Shown here piece after piece: positions 1 to 8,391 of a stretch of DNA of 64,000 nt (the stretch's first letter is position 1; the number at the start of each line of letters is the position of its first letter). The stretch lies in assembly GCF_002831685.1 (NCBI RefSeq), contig NZ_CP025119.1, positions 2,564,001 through 2,628,000 of the forward strand, written 5' to 3'. The position numbers and the translations under genes are program-made. Source of the stretch: Polaribacter sp. ALD11. GTDB lineage: Bacteria; Bacteroidota; Bacteroidia; Flavobacteriales; Flavobacteriaceae. Under the pieces are notes generated by a model. It worked only from the letters and a program-made list of their open reading frames with translations, did not search any database and was not told where the DNA came from.

Positions 1-123
1 TTCTTTTTGAATTACTTCTTCTACAATGGTATTCCATTCTTTACAAGCACCACATTGCCCAACCCATTTTGCATGTTGAGTACCACAATTTTGACAGAAA
101 AAGGTTGTTTTTGTTTTAGCCAT
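1..123 (-). CDS. radA: DNA repair protein RadA, N-terminal fragment (cut by window edge)
   Basis: The first 41 residues read from the ATG at 121-123 towards the left edge, where the gene leaves the window. The translation contains the RadA zinc finger: CQNC at residues 10-13 and CGAC at 24-27, with the KWVGQC context typical of the family. RadA (Sms) is a RecA-like ATPase and branch-migration helicase acting in recombinational repair. The ATPase and Lon-like domains lie outside the window, so only the N-terminus is supported. It lies downstream of panC, panD and the YbhN-like gene on the same strand but is separated from them by about 300 bp that holds a large hairpin repeat, so cotranscription is uncertain. 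Confidence 0.93.
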   Translation of the reverse strand, partial: MAKTKTTFFCQNCGTQHAKWVGQCGACKEWNTIVEEVIQKE

Positions 124-247
124 TTTTATTTTTTAGACACGATTTTCACAAATTTACGCTAATTATTTAGGTAGTTTAGAAGGACTTTGAAAAGTATTAA
201 AATTTGAAGTATTTTATGTTGCAATTTTTCTAAAAGTTAGCAAGTAT

Positions 248-416
248 TTACGTTAGCGATTGAAGTGGCATCCTTTTTTATGGAGATTCGTCATTGCGAG
301 GCACGAAGCAATCTCTTTTTAGAATGAAGATTGCCATAGAAAGTGAAAAAATTTCTTGATAATGACAATCTCAAAAAAAGATATAACGTAAAGCGCGACC
401 TTTTTAGGGAACGCCC
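248..416. repeat. Nested inverted-repeat element between radA and the YbhN-like gene
   Basis: The roughly 300-bp gap 124-421 holds no gene but a highly structured element. Arms TTACGTTA (248-255) and TAACGTAA (384-391) are perfect inverted copies. Inside them, CTTTTTT (273-279) pairs with AAAAAAG (374-380), GAGATT (283-288) with AATCTC (367-372), GTCATT (290-295) with AATGAC (361-366), and GCAATCT (308-314) with AGATTGC (328-334). The inner part begins GTCATTGCGAGGCACGAAGC, a sequence I recognise as a common dispersed bacterial extragenic repeat; the outer part (GTTAGCGATTGAAG... and ...GGGAACGCCC) resembles a dispersed flavobacterial repeat as I remember it. A related inner element lies at 37881-37952. 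Confidence 0.75.
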
Positions 417-421
417 AAAAA

Positions 422-1366
422 TCACTTATTCTTGTTGTAGATAGGAAGAAACAGAAAAGCTAAACCACCAAAAACAACAATCATTGCAGTTTGTGCGGTC
501 CACATAATCCAACCAAATGCAGTTGCGGGCTCTGTAGGAATATCAAACAAAGCTAAGGCGCCAGCTACTGCTAAAGGGTATAAGCCAATGCCGCCATTTG
601 TTGCAGCAATAGAGAATCCACCAGCAATAAAACCGATTAAAATACCACCAAAAGGAACATTTAAACCTTCAATTGCAGGAATTGTTGCCCAAAACATAGC
701 TACATACATTGCCCAAATAAAAACGGTATGAAAAATAAAAGCCCATTTATTTTTCATTTTGAAGATGCTTGTTACTCCTTCTATTAAACCAGAAACAAAG
801 GTTTTAATTTTTAATAAAAACCCTGATTTTGCTTTTTTTACAAAAGAAGTGAAAATGTAAAATCCGATGATTAAAATTGCTAAACCAATTCCGATTTTTA
901 TAGGATCGAAGTTTTTTGTTAGTAATTCATAAATAAAATCGAACTGCACAAAAAGAGTAATTGCAACAATGGTAAGCATCATTATTAAATCTGCAATTCT
1001 TTCTGCTACAATGGTTCCAAATCCTTTTTCAAAAGGAATCTTCTCATAGTTTGCCATTACTGTAGCTCTAGAAATTTCCCCTGCTCTTGGTAATGCTAAA
1101 TTCACTAAATAACCTACTAAAACGGCTAAAACACTATTTACAAATTTAGGTTTAAAACCTAAAGGTTCTAGCATAAACTTCCATCTATATGCTCTAGAAA
1201 GATGGCTTAAGATTCCGAAGAAAAGCCCTAGTAAAATCCAACTATAATTGGCTTCTTTAAAATACGTGCCTAACGTTTCTATAGAAATATCTGATAGCGA
1301 GTACCAAACTAAAAAACCACCCAAAGCGAGTGGTAATATAACTTTTAAGATCTTTTTAATATCCAA
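422..1366 (-). CDS. YbhN/UPF0104-family multi-pass membrane protein (LPG synthase TM-domain family)
   Basis: The 314-residue protein is almost entirely hydrophobic, with about eight predicted membrane helices starting at residues 9-25. It carries the family's conserved features: a SRAYRWK segment near residues 58-63 and a PRAGEISR motif at 93-100, characteristic of the flippase-like/lysylphosphatidylglycerol synthase transmembrane domain (UPF0104). Members are inner-membrane proteins proposed to handle lipids or lipid-linked intermediates; the substrate here is unknown. The start codon is one base after the panD stop, indicating translational coupling within a panC-panD-ybhN operon. No soluble aminoacyltransferase domain is present, so it is not a complete MprF. 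Confidence 0.85.
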   Translation of the reverse strand: MDIKKILKVILPLALGGFLVWYSLSDISIETLGTYFKEANYSWILLGLFFGILSHLSRAYRWKFMLEPLGFKPKFVNSVLAVLVGYLVNLALPRAGEISRATVMANYEKIPFEKGFGTIVAERIADLIMMLTIVAITLFVQFDFIYELLTKNFDPIKIGIGLAILIIGFYIFTSFVKKAKSGFLLKIKTFVSGLIEGVTSIFKMKNKWAFIFHTVFIWAMYVAMFWATIPAIEGLNVPFGGILIGFIAGGFSIAATNGGIGLYPLAVAGALALFDIPTEPATAFGWIMWTAQTAMIVVFGGLAFLFLPIYNKNK

Positions 1367-1367
1367 A

Positions 1368-1718
1368 TTATGTAAGTGTGTTATCTTTTTCGTTAGGAAA
1401 AACCAATGCTGGTTTAAACTTCTTTGCTTCTTCTAATTCTAAAAATCCGTAGACAATTAAAATTAAAACATCTCCTTTTGCAACTTTTCTGGCGGCAGCG
1501 CCATTTAAGGTGATTTCTCCACTTCCTCTTGGGCCAGGAATTGCGTATGTTTCTAAACGTTCGCCATTATTGTTATTCACAATTTGAACACGTTCTCCTT
1601 CTATAATGTTGGCTGCATCCATTAAATCTTCATCTATGGTTATGCTTCCTATATAATTTAAATCTGCACCTGTAACTTTTACACGGTGGATTTTAGATTT
1701 TACAACTTGTACTAACAT
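1368..1718 (-). CDS. panD: Aspartate 1-decarboxylase
   Basis: PanD decarboxylates L-aspartate to beta-alanine for pantothenate and coenzyme A synthesis. The 116-residue protein has the usual family length and the self-cleavage site YIGS with Gly24-Ser25, where the serine becomes the pyruvoyl cofactor of the alpha chain. It also has the conserved [11 protein letters not shown] region and the [13 protein letters not shown] segment. It sits 27 bp downstream of panC on the same strand, so the two enzymes supplying and using beta-alanine are cotranscribed. Confidence 0.97.
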   Translation of the reverse strand: MLVQVVKSKIHRVKVTGADLNYIGSITIDEDLMDAANIIEGERVQIVNNNNGERLETYAIPGPRGSGEITLNGAAARKVAKGDVLILIVYGFLELEEAKKFKPALVFPNEKDNTLT

Positions 1719-1745
1719 ATGGCAAAAATAGTAATTTTTTAATTA

Positions 1746-2594
1746 TTAATTTTTTAAACGGATGTTATCTATTAATCTAATTTCTCCTGCAAAAACGGCA
1801 ATAAAAGCTCTGTATTGTTTATTAGATTCTTTGTTTTTTGCTGTTTTTAATGTTTTTTCATCAGCAATGGTAAAATATTCTAATTTTAATAAAGGTTGTT
1901 TTTTAAATTGATTTTCTAACCATTTGTTAATTTCAGAAATACTTTTTGTGCTAAATTTCTTTTGAACCTTTCTAAGTGTTTTATGAATAAAAGGTGCAAT
2001 CTCTCTATGCTCTGTAGATAATCTTGTATTTCTAGAACTCATAGCTAAGCCATCTTCTTCTCTATAAATAGGACAACCTTTAATTTTTACTTTTAAATGA
2101 TGTTTCTCTACCATTTTTTTGATGATTTGCAATTGTTGAAAATCTTTTTGTCCGAAATATGCTTTATTTGGTTCAACAATTTCAAAAAGTGTTTTCACCA
2201 CAGTACCAACACCATCAAAATGACCATCTCTAAACTTCCCTTCCATTTGATGCTCTAAACCATCAAAATCGAATTTTTCTGAAATAATATTTGCTGAGTA
2301 AATTTCTTCTACTGAAGGAGAAAATAAAATATCACAAGAAACAGATGTTAGTAACTTGATGTCATTTTCTATCGTTTTTGGGTATTTTTTTAAATCCTCT
2401 ACATTATCAAATTGTGTGGGATTTACAAAGATACTTACCACAACAATCTCATTTTTTTGGGCTGCTTTTTCAATTAAAGATAAATGACCTTCATGTAGAG
2501 CCCCCATAGTTGGTACGAAACCAATGGTTTTTTTATTCCTTTTATATTCTAAAAGACAGTCTTTTAGGTCTTTTTTGTTGTTAAATATCTTCAT
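1746..2594 (-). CDS. panC: Pantoate--beta-alanine ligase (pantothenate synthetase)
   Basis: PanC condenses pantoate with beta-alanine using ATP, through a pantoyl-adenylate, to form pantothenate. The 282-residue sequence shows the HIGH-type nucleotide motif PTMGALHEGH at residues 28-37, the VNPTQF segment near 57-62, GQKDFQQ near 150 and the KMSKS-like AMSSRN motif near 185. It is the first gene of the minus-strand panC-panD-ybhN group. A -7 promoter element lies at 2618-2625, and the ATG gives a short leader of about 20 nt. Confidence 0.97.
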   Translation of the reverse strand: MKIFNNKKDLKDCLLEYKRNKKTIGFVPTMGALHEGHLSLIEKAAQKNEIVVVSIFVNPTQFDNVEDLKKYPKTIENDIKLLTSVSCDILFSPSVEEIYSANIISEKFDFDGLEHQMEGKFRDGHFDGVGTVVKTLFEIVEPNKAYFGQKDFQQLQIIKKMVEKHHLKVKIKGCPIYREEDGLAMSSRNTRLSTEHREIAPFIHKTLRKVQKKFSTKSISEINKWLENQFKKQPLLKLEYFTIADEKTLKTAKNKESNKQYRAFIAVFAGEIRLIDNIRLKN

Positions 2595-2617
2595 TGTAAA
2601 AATGTTGCTAAAGTGTG

Positions 2618-2625
2618 CAAACTTA
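2618..2625 (-). promoter_or_regulatory. -7 promoter element for panC
   Basis: The minus strand reads TAAGTTTG, an exact match to the Bacteroidota TAnnTTTG -7 consensus, 23 bp upstream of the panC ATG. No clear TTG at -33 was found. Confidence 0.5.
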
Positions 2626-2657
2626 CCAATTTAACACGATATTAGCATAATAATTCG

Positions 2658-2665
2658 TACTTTTG
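2658..2665 (+). promoter_or_regulatory. -7 promoter element for the glgA-like/DUF4270/glmS group
   Basis: TACTTTTG matches the TAnnTTTG consensus and lies 26 bp before the ATG at 2692. It diverges from the panC promoter 32 bp away, so the two upstream regions overlap. Confidence 0.5.
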
Positions 2666-2691
2666 GCAATCTCATAAAAGAGTTTGATTTA

Positions 2692-3501
2692 ATGAAGGAC
2701 AAGAGAATTTTATTTGTTTCGTCTGAAGTGGTACCATACTTACCGGAAACAGAACTATCGTTAACGGCATTTAATGCTGCGAAAAATGCACATTCTAAAG
2801 GGGTACAAACCAGAATTTTTATGCCAAGATATGGTGTTATTAATGAAAGAAGGCATCAGTTACATGAGGTTATTCGTCTTTCTGGAATGAACTTAGTTGT
2901 TAATGATATGGACATGCCATTGATAATAAAGGTTGCTTCGATACCAAAAGAAAGAATGCAGGTTTATTTTATAGACAATGAAGAATACTTTAAGAGAAAA
3001 GCCGTTTTTACAGATGAAGATGACGAGTTGTTTGAAGATAACGATGAGCGCGCAATTTTCTTTGCAAAAGGGGTTGTAGAAACTGTAAAGAAACTAAATT
3101 GGGCACCAGATATTATTCATGTGCATGGTTGGATGGCTTCTTTGTTGCCTCTTTATTTAAAAGAATTCTATAAAGAAGAGCCTTTGTTTACAGAAAGTAA
3201 GATTATAACATCTATTTATAATAATCCTTTTGAAGGAACGTTAGATGAGAGCCTTGCAGAAAAAGTAAAGTTCGATTTAAATGAAAACAAAAAAATAGCA
3301 ATACTTAATACACCTAATCATACTAACATATTAAAAAGTGCCATAGAAAATTCTGATGCGATTATTCATGGTAGTGAAGATATTTCTGATGAATTGTCTG
3401 CTTTTATTGAAGAAAAAAACATTCCCGTCTTAGGATATCAAGAGGAGAATTTTAAAGAAAGTTATTTAAATTTTTATGCTGATATAGTTTCAGCAACTTA
3501 A
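2692..3501 (+). CDS. Truncated glycogen/starch synthase-like protein (GT5 N-terminal half only)
   Basis: The 269-residue protein resembles the N-terminal Rossmann half of bacterial glycogen synthase. It opens with ILFVSSEVVPY (residues 6-16) and contains DIIHVHGWMASLLPLYLK near 139-156, as GT5 enzymes do. Two things are missing. The whole C-terminal GT-B domain is absent (complete enzymes are near 480 residues), and the KTGGL nucleotide-sugar motif that should follow SEVAP is replaced by LPETELS. Glucan synthesis is therefore unlikely. It is the first gene of a tight group with the DUF4270 lipoprotein (10 nt gap) and glmS. A structural or regulatory role in envelope sugar metabolism is inference only. 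Confidence 0.75.
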   Translation: MKDKRILFVSSEVVPYLPETELSLTAFNAAKNAHSKGVQTRIFMPRYGVINERRHQLHEVIRLSGMNLVVNDMDMPLIIKVASIPKERMQVYFIDNEEYFKRKAVFTDEDDELFEDNDERAIFFAKGVVETVKKLNWAPDIIHVHGWMASLLPLYLKEFYKEEPLFTESKIITSIYNNPFEGTLDESLAEKVKFDLNENKKIAILNTPNHTNILKSAIENSDAIIHGSEDISDELSAFIEEKNIPVLGYQEENFKESYLNFYADIVSAT

Positions 3502-3511
3502 TTATTTTAGA

Positions 3512-5179
3512 GTGAAAAATATTTTTAGAAAAAGTGCTTATTTAAGCGCCTTAGTGTTGGTTTCATCTGTTACTATCTCTTGTGAAGAGGATTTTACAGA
3601 TATTAAAAGTGGTGTAGTAAGTAATACAAAATTCTCTACAGGAGAAGTTGTGTTAGACTTAGAAATAAGCACTATAAATATAGATAATATTGCTGCAGAC
3701 AACATCGGTTTACCTAGGTTGCAAGATAATAGCATTCCTCAGGTAGATTATTGGTTGGGTATTTACAAAAACGCAAATGCTAAAAATTTAGAAGCTGGTT
3801 TTGTTTCTCAATTAGGGCTTCCTAGTAGTTTAAAAAATAGTGAAGACGTTGTTGACAGAGATACCATTTACAATTTAGATAAAGTTGTTTTAAAAATTCC
3901 TTATACAGCTGTTTCATTAGGTAAAAATACTAATGGAATAACAACTTATAGGTTAGATTCAATTTTAGGAAACACTTCAGCATTAACAGCTATTGATGTG
4001 TATCGAAATCCAACTTTTTTAAATGTTTTGAATCCATCTGACCCATCAAAACAAAATTCTTATTTGTCTAATTTTGATTATCAAGAAACAAAAATGTTGT
4101 CAGAAGCTGGTTTTTCTTTTAAACCGCGAGCTACCGATACTATTTTTCGTTTTGATAGAATTGATAGAAGTGTAGATGTAAATAGTACTACCACAGTTAA
4201 AGATACTTTAAAAGTGTTAAACACATCTCAAGTAGCCACTCCTTTTCTAGCTATTCCGTTAAACTTAGAAGAGATGAAAACATCGTTTTGGAATAAATTT
4301 AATGATACAGAGTTCTCTTCTTCAGAAGAGTTTCAGAAATATTTTAGAGGAATTATTGTTAAAGCAAAAGGAGTTGACGGAGCATTGATTCCATTCAACC
4401 TTTCAAATTCACAAGTATCAGTAGATTTTTTATACTCTAAAACAGTTTTAAAAGATATGGCGGTAGATACCGTTATTAAAGCTGCATATTCTTTTCCTTT
4501 AGGAGGAATAAAAAACACTATTTATAAAACAGAAAGTGCTGCTTCTACACCTGCAAATAGTTTTGTTGTTCAGGGAACTACTGGTTTATCTGCCGAAATT
4601 AAAGTTTTAGGAGTTAATTTATTAAGTTTAGAAGCAGATGACCCTTTTCTTCTTACTTATGGTGATAAAGATTTAGATAATAATAATTATATTGATCTAG
4701 AAGAATTAGCTGCAATTAGAAATACAAGTAATAACGAATTCGGATTTCTAATAAATGATGCAGATTTAACTTTTGGTGTTAATAATACTTTAAGTACAAA
4801 TTCAGCTGTTTTACCACAAAGATTGTATGTTTATCAAAATAAAGACAATGGAAACGGTGTTCTAATACCAACACATTTAACTGATTCTTATGAAGAAGCT
4901 GTTAGTTTTAATGGAAATTTAGTATCTAATGATAATGTTCCCCAAAGTTATAGTTTTAAGATAACAGATTATATTTCTGATTTAATGGATGGGTCATCTA
5001 AAGATTTTTCTCCACTAGCCTTAAAGGTTTATAATACTACAGATAATGCAATACTTACTGGGGCACTAAATAGAAATGTATTTCAATATAACTGGAATCC
5101 TAGAGCTGTTGTTTTGTTCGATGAGGATGGAACTAAAAAAGCAAGATTAAAATTATCATATACTAAGAAAAAGAATTAA
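3512..5179 (+). CDS. DUF4270 family lipoprotein
   Basis: The 555-residue protein starts at a GTG 10 nt after the preceding stop. It has a lipoprotein signal: positively charged MKNIFRK, a hydrophobic stretch, then TISC with the lipidated Cys at 24, followed by acidic EEDFTD. The mature part is rich in beta-strand-like segments and matches DUF4270 as I know it, a family found in Bacteroidota in this same gene order before glmS. The acidic residues after Cys resemble the surface-export signal described for Bacteroidota lipoproteins, suggesting outer-membrane attachment, possibly facing outwards. The molecular function is not known. Confidence 0.8.
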   Translation: MKNIFRKSAYLSALVLVSSVTISCEEDFTDIKSGVVSNTKFSTGEVVLDLEISTINIDNIAADNIGLPRLQDNSIPQVDYWLGIYKNANAKNLEAGFVSQLGLPSSLKNSEDVVDRDTIYNLDKVVLKIPYTAVSLGKNTNGITTYRLDSILGNTSALTAIDVYRNPTFLNVLNPSDPSKQNSYLSNFDYQETKMLSEAGFSFKPRATDTIFRFDRIDRSVDVNSTTTVKDTLKVLNTSQVATPFLAIPLNLEEMKTSFWNKFNDTEFSSSEEFQKYFRGIIVKAKGVDGALIPFNLSNSQVSVDFLYSKTVLKDMAVDTVIKAAYSFPLGGIKNTIYKTESAASTPANSFVVQGTTGLSAEIKVLGVNLLSLEADDPFLLTYGDKDLDNNNYIDLEELAAIRNTSNNEFGFLINDADLTFGVNNTLSTNSAVLPQRLYVYQNKDNGNGVLIPTHLTDSYEEAVSFNGNLVSNDNVPQSYSFKITDYISDLMDGSSKDFSPLALKVYNTTDNAILTGALNRNVFQYNWNPRAVVLFDEDGTKKARLKLSYTKKKN

Positions 5180-5198
5180 CAAAAAAAAAATAATTGCT

Positions 5199-7055
5199 AT
5201 GTGTGGAATTACTGGTTATATAGGCTTTAGAGATGCATATCCTATTGTAATAAACGGGCTTAAAAGACTTGAATATAGAGGGTACGATAGTGCTGGGATA
5301 ATGATGTATGATGGAAAAAAAATACAGCTTACCAAGACTAAAGGAAAAGTAGCTGACCTAGAAGTTATCACAAATAAAGAGGAGAAAAGAAAAAAAGGAA
5401 ACATAGGAATGGGTCACACACGTTGGGCAACACATGGTGTGCCAAACGATGTTAATTCTCATCCACACTTCTCTCAATCTGGAGACTTAGTAATAGTTCA
5501 TAACGGGATCATAGAAAACTATGACACTTTAAGGAAAGAGTTAATTTCTAGAGGGTATTCCTTTCATAGTGATACAGATACAGAAGTTCTTATAAATTTA
5601 ATTGAAGAAGTAAAAAGACAAGAAGGTTGTAAGCTAGGTAAAGCAGTGCAATTAGCTTTAAAGAATGTAATTGGAGCTTATGCAATTGCAGTATTTGATA
5701 AAACGAAGCCTAATGAAATTGTTGTAGCACGTTTAGGTAGCCCTATTGCAATTGGTGTTGGTAAAGATAATACTGAGTTTTTTGTTGCTTCAGATGCATC
5801 GCCTTTTATTGAATATACAAAAGATGCCATTTATCTAGAAGATGAAGAAATGGCGATTATAAAGCTAGGAAAAGGCGTTAAAGTTCGTAAAATAAATGAC
5901 GATTCTATAGTTGATGCTAATATTCAGAAGTTAATGATGAATTTAGAGCAGATAGAAAAAGGTGGTTATGACCATTTTATGTTGAAAGAAATTCATGAAC
6001 AACCAAAAGCAATTATAGATACTTATAGAGGTAGAATGTTAGCAGACGAAGGCATAATTAAAATGTCTGGTGTAGATGATAACATTAATAAGTTTTTAAA
6101 TGCCGAAAGAATAATAATTATTGCTTGTGGTACATCATGGCATGCAGGTTTGGTTGGAGAATATCTTTTAGAGGATATGGCTAGAATTCCTGTAGAAGTA
6201 GAGTATGCATCAGAGTTTAGATATAGAAATCCAATTATAACACCGAAAGATGTGGTAATAGCCATTTCTCAATCGGGTGAAACTGCAGATACTTTAGCAG
6301 CTATTAAATTAGCAAAGTCTAAAGGAGCATTTGTTTTTGGTGTATGTAATGTTGTTGGTTCTTCTATCGCTAGAGAAACACATGCAGGTGCTTATACACA
6401 TGCAGGTCCAGAAATAGGAGTTGCATCAACAAAAGCATTTACAACTCAAATTACTGTGCTAACTTTAATTTCATTAAAGTTAGCAAAAGCAAAAGGAACA
6501 CTATCTGATTCTGCTTTTAGAATGTATTTGCAGAAAATGCAATTAATTCCGGCAAAAATAGAAGCACTATTAAAAATTGATGAAAAAGTTAAAGAAATTG
6601 CAGCTGTTTATAAAGATGCAAAAAACTGTTTATATTTAGGAAGAGGTTTTAACTTTCCAGTTGCATTGGAAGGAGCTTTAAAATTAAAAGAAATTTCTTA
6701 TATTCATGCCGAAGGGTATCCTGCAGCAGAAATGAAACACGGCCCAATTGCTTTAATTGATGAAAACATGCCTATTTTTGTTATAGCAACAAATAAAGGA
6801 CACTACGAAAAAGTAGTAAGTAACATTCAAGAGATTAAATCTAGAGCGGGTAAGATTATAGCAATAGTTACAGAAGGTGATACACAGGTAAAAGAAATTG
6901 CAGATCATGTAATTGAAATTCCTGAAACTGAAGAGGCTTTAACACCTTTGTTAACTACAATTCCGTTTCAATTATTATCATATCACATTGCGGTAATGTT
7001 AGGTAAAAATGTAGATCAACCAAGAAATTTAGCAAAATCTGTTACTGTAGAGTAA
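5199..7055 (+). CDS. glmS: Glutamine--fructose-6-phosphate aminotransferase (isomerizing)
   Basis: GlmS makes glucosamine-6-phosphate from fructose-6-phosphate and glutamine, the first step towards UDP-GlcNAc for peptidoglycan and surface glycans. The 618-residue protein begins MCGITGYIG, with Cys2 as the glutaminase nucleophile, and has HTRWATHG and HNGIIENY in the amidotransferase domain. Two SIS domains follow (IIACGTSWHAG near 307, ISQSGETADT near 353, LGRGFNFPVALEGALKLKEISY near 482-503), and it ends AKSVTVE as the family does. It closes the glgA-like/DUF4270/glmS operon and is followed by a strong terminator. I saw no glmS ribozyme upstream; the gap is only 19 bp. Confidence 0.98.
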   Translation: MCGITGYIGFRDAYPIVINGLKRLEYRGYDSAGIMMYDGKKIQLTKTKGKVADLEVITNKEEKRKKGNIGMGHTRWATHGVPNDVNSHPHFSQSGDLVIVHNGIIENYDTLRKELISRGYSFHSDTDTEVLINLIEEVKRQEGCKLGKAVQLALKNVIGAYAIAVFDKTKPNEIVVARLGSPIAIGVGKDNTEFFVASDASPFIEYTKDAIYLEDEEMAIIKLGKGVKVRKINDDSIVDANIQKLMMNLEQIEKGGYDHFMLKEIHEQPKAIIDTYRGRMLADEGIIKMSGVDDNINKFLNAERIIIIACGTSWHAGLVGEYLLEDMARIPVEVEYASEFRYRNPIITPKDVVIAISQSGETADTLAAIKLAKSKGAFVFGVCNVVGSSIARETHAGAYTHAGPEIGVASTKAFTTQITVLTLISLKLAKAKGTLSDSAFRMYLQKMQLIPAKIEALLKIDEKVKEIAAVYKDAKNCLYLGRGFNFPVALEGALKLKEISYIHAEGYPAAEMKHGPIALIDENMPIFVIATNKGHYEKVVSNIQEIKSRAGKIIAIVTEGDTQVKEIADHVIEIPETEEALTPLLTTIPFQLLSYHIAVMLGKNVDQPRNLAKSVTVE

Positions 7056-7078
7056 TTGTTTTTTGTTTCAAATAAAAA

Positions 7079-7108
7079 AAAAATCCAGCTATTTAGCTGG
7101 ATTTTTTT
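7079..7108. terminator. Bidirectional terminator after glmS
   Basis: Arms AAATCCAGCT (7081-7090) and AGCTGGATTT (7095-7104) pair perfectly around a 4-nt loop, with an A-run before and a T-run after, so it can serve glmS and the convergent FAD protein gene. Confidence 0.85.
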
Positions 7109-7110
7109 AG

Positions 7111-7716
7111 TTATATTTTATCATGAATTTTAACGTGATTCCCATTGTTCCAGAGTGTTAAAATATCTGTAGCAACAGCAGCTCCACTACCTGCGGCAAT
7201 TGCAAACTGACTTCTGCAACCGGCAATTGTACCACAACAATACAAACCTTTCTTAATAAAGTGATCTGTGTTTTTAAGTTGAACTCTATCTTTTTCTGGA
7301 TTCGCTTTTTTATGAGGCTCAATAAAACGATCCAAACCTTCAATAGTAAAAGGTTTTGAATAGTTTAAAGCAATAATTACAACTTTAGAGCTGTAGGTAT
7401 TTTTATTTGTAACTACTTTATACCCTTCTTTAAAAGAATCAACAGAAAGCACTTTTTCATCTTCTATTTGCAAAACATTAGGATATAATGTTGATAACTG
7501 CTCTTTTCCTTCATTTAAAATACTTGCTCCTAATGTTTTTGGAGAAAGACCTAAGACATTATTAAACAACGCATTTTGTAAATGAGATGTTCTTTGGTGC
7601 ATTACAATTCCCACTTTTTTATTAATGGCAAAAGGTTTATTTTTTGCTGAACCCAAAACCAAAGCACACTGTAAACCAGAAACGCCACCACCTATAATTA
7701 ATGCATCGAAATTCAT
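7111..7716 (-). CDS. Short FAD-dependent oxidoreductase, thioredoxin-reductase-like, FAD domain only
   Basis: From the ATG at 7716 the protein has 201 residues and begins with a dinucleotide-binding fold, IIGGGVSGLQCALVLG (residues 7-22). A C-terminal segment, GAAVATDIL, resembles the FAD-proximal end of thioredoxin reductases. The NADPH-binding domain and the redox-active CxxC are absent; complete enzymes have about 300-320 residues. A CC....C cluster (CCGTIAGC) sits where the usual AGD motif would be. An upstream ATG at 7749 would overlap marC by 32 nt, so I prefer 7716, one base after the marC stop. It is probably a flavoprotein with an unknown electron partner. Confidence 0.72.
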   Translation of the reverse strand: MNFDALIIGGGVSGLQCALVLGSAKNKPFAINKKVGIVMHQRTSHLQNALFNNVLGLSPKTLGASILNEGKEQLSTLYPNVLQIEDEKVLSVDSFKEGYKVVTNKNTYSSKVVIIALNYSKPFTIEGLDRFIEPHKKANPEKDRVQLKNTDHFIKKGLYCCGTIAGCRSQFAIAAGSGAAVATDILTLWNNGNHVKIHDKI

Positions 7717-7717
7717 A

Positions 7718-8305
7718 TTAAATAAATAAAGCTTTAATATTTTGAGCAAAAAGTTTTACTGAAATGGCTAATAAAATAACTCCAAAAACTTTTCGAATAA
7801 TTTGAATTCCGTTAGGACCAATTATGCGCTCTATTTTAGATGAAGTTTTTAATACAACATAAATTAAAAGTACGTTTAATAAAACTGCGGTAATTATATT
7901 TTCTATATGAAATTCTGCACGTAAAGAAAGTAACGTTGTTAAACTTCCTGGGCCTGCTATTAATGGAAAGGCTAAAGGAAAAACAGAAGCTGTAATAGCA
8001 TTAATATCACCATCATTATCTTTATAAAGAGTAATACCTAAGATCATCTCTAAAGCGATAAAAAACAGAATAAAGGAACCTGCAACGGCAAAAGAATTTA
8101 CATCAATACCTATTAAGCTTAATAAACTTTGTCCTAAAAACAGAAAAAGTATCATAATAACACCTGCAATTAAAGATGCTTTTTCAGATTGAATATGACC
8201 TGCTTTTTTACGCAGATCTATAATAATAGGTATGTTTCCAATAATATCTATTACAGCAAACAATACCATAAAGGCAGTAACAATTTCTTTAAAATTAAAA
8301 TCCAT
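7718..8305 (-). CDS. MarC family integral membrane protein
   Basis: The 195-residue protein has about six hydrophobic helices and the MarC signature at its start (FMVLFAVIDIIGNIPI near residues 12-27), followed by VFPLAFPLIAGPGSLTTLLSL near 105-125, a second family hallmark. MarC proteins are inner-membrane proteins once proposed to influence antibiotic resistance or transport amino acids; their function is unsettled. It precedes and is likely cotranscribed with the short FAD protein (one base between stop and start). A -7 element lies at 8326-8333. Confidence 0.9.
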   Translation of the reverse strand: MDFNFKEIVTAFMVLFAVIDIIGNIPIIIDLRKKAGHIQSEKASLIAGVIMILFLFLGQSLLSLIGIDVNSFAVAGSFILFFIALEMILGITLYKDNDGDINAITASVFPLAFPLIAGPGSLTTLLSLRAEFHIENIITAVLLNVLLIYVVLKTSSKIERIIGPNGIQIIRKVFGVILLAISVKLFAQNIKALFI

Positions 8306-8325
8306 GATCGTTTTTTTTTATTTTG

Positions 8326-8333
8326 CAAAATTA
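8326..8333 (-). promoter_or_regulatory. -7 promoter element for marC
   Basis: The minus strand reads TAATTTTG, fitting TAnnTTTG, 20 bp upstream of the marC ATG. Confidence 0.45.
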
Positions 8334-8379
8334 GTCAACTAACTTTATCAAAGTGTAAAGTTAAAGAAAATATTTACCT

Positions 8380-8387
8380 TATTTTTG
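8380..8387 (+). promoter_or_regulatory. -7 promoter element for the DUF3109 gene (near-leaderless)
   Basis: TATTTTTG matches TAnnTTTG and ends only 4 nt before the ATG at 8392, so transcription would begin at or next to the start codon. Confidence 0.5.
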
Positions 8388-8391
8388 CAAT

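Noticed and set aside
2692..3501. Active glycogen synthase (glgA)
   Set aside because: It lacks the C-terminal catalytic half and the KTGGL motif, so naming it glgA would mislead.
5180..5198. glmS ribozyme upstream of glmS
   Set aside because: The gap to DUF4270 is only 19 bp, and no ribozyme core can fit there.
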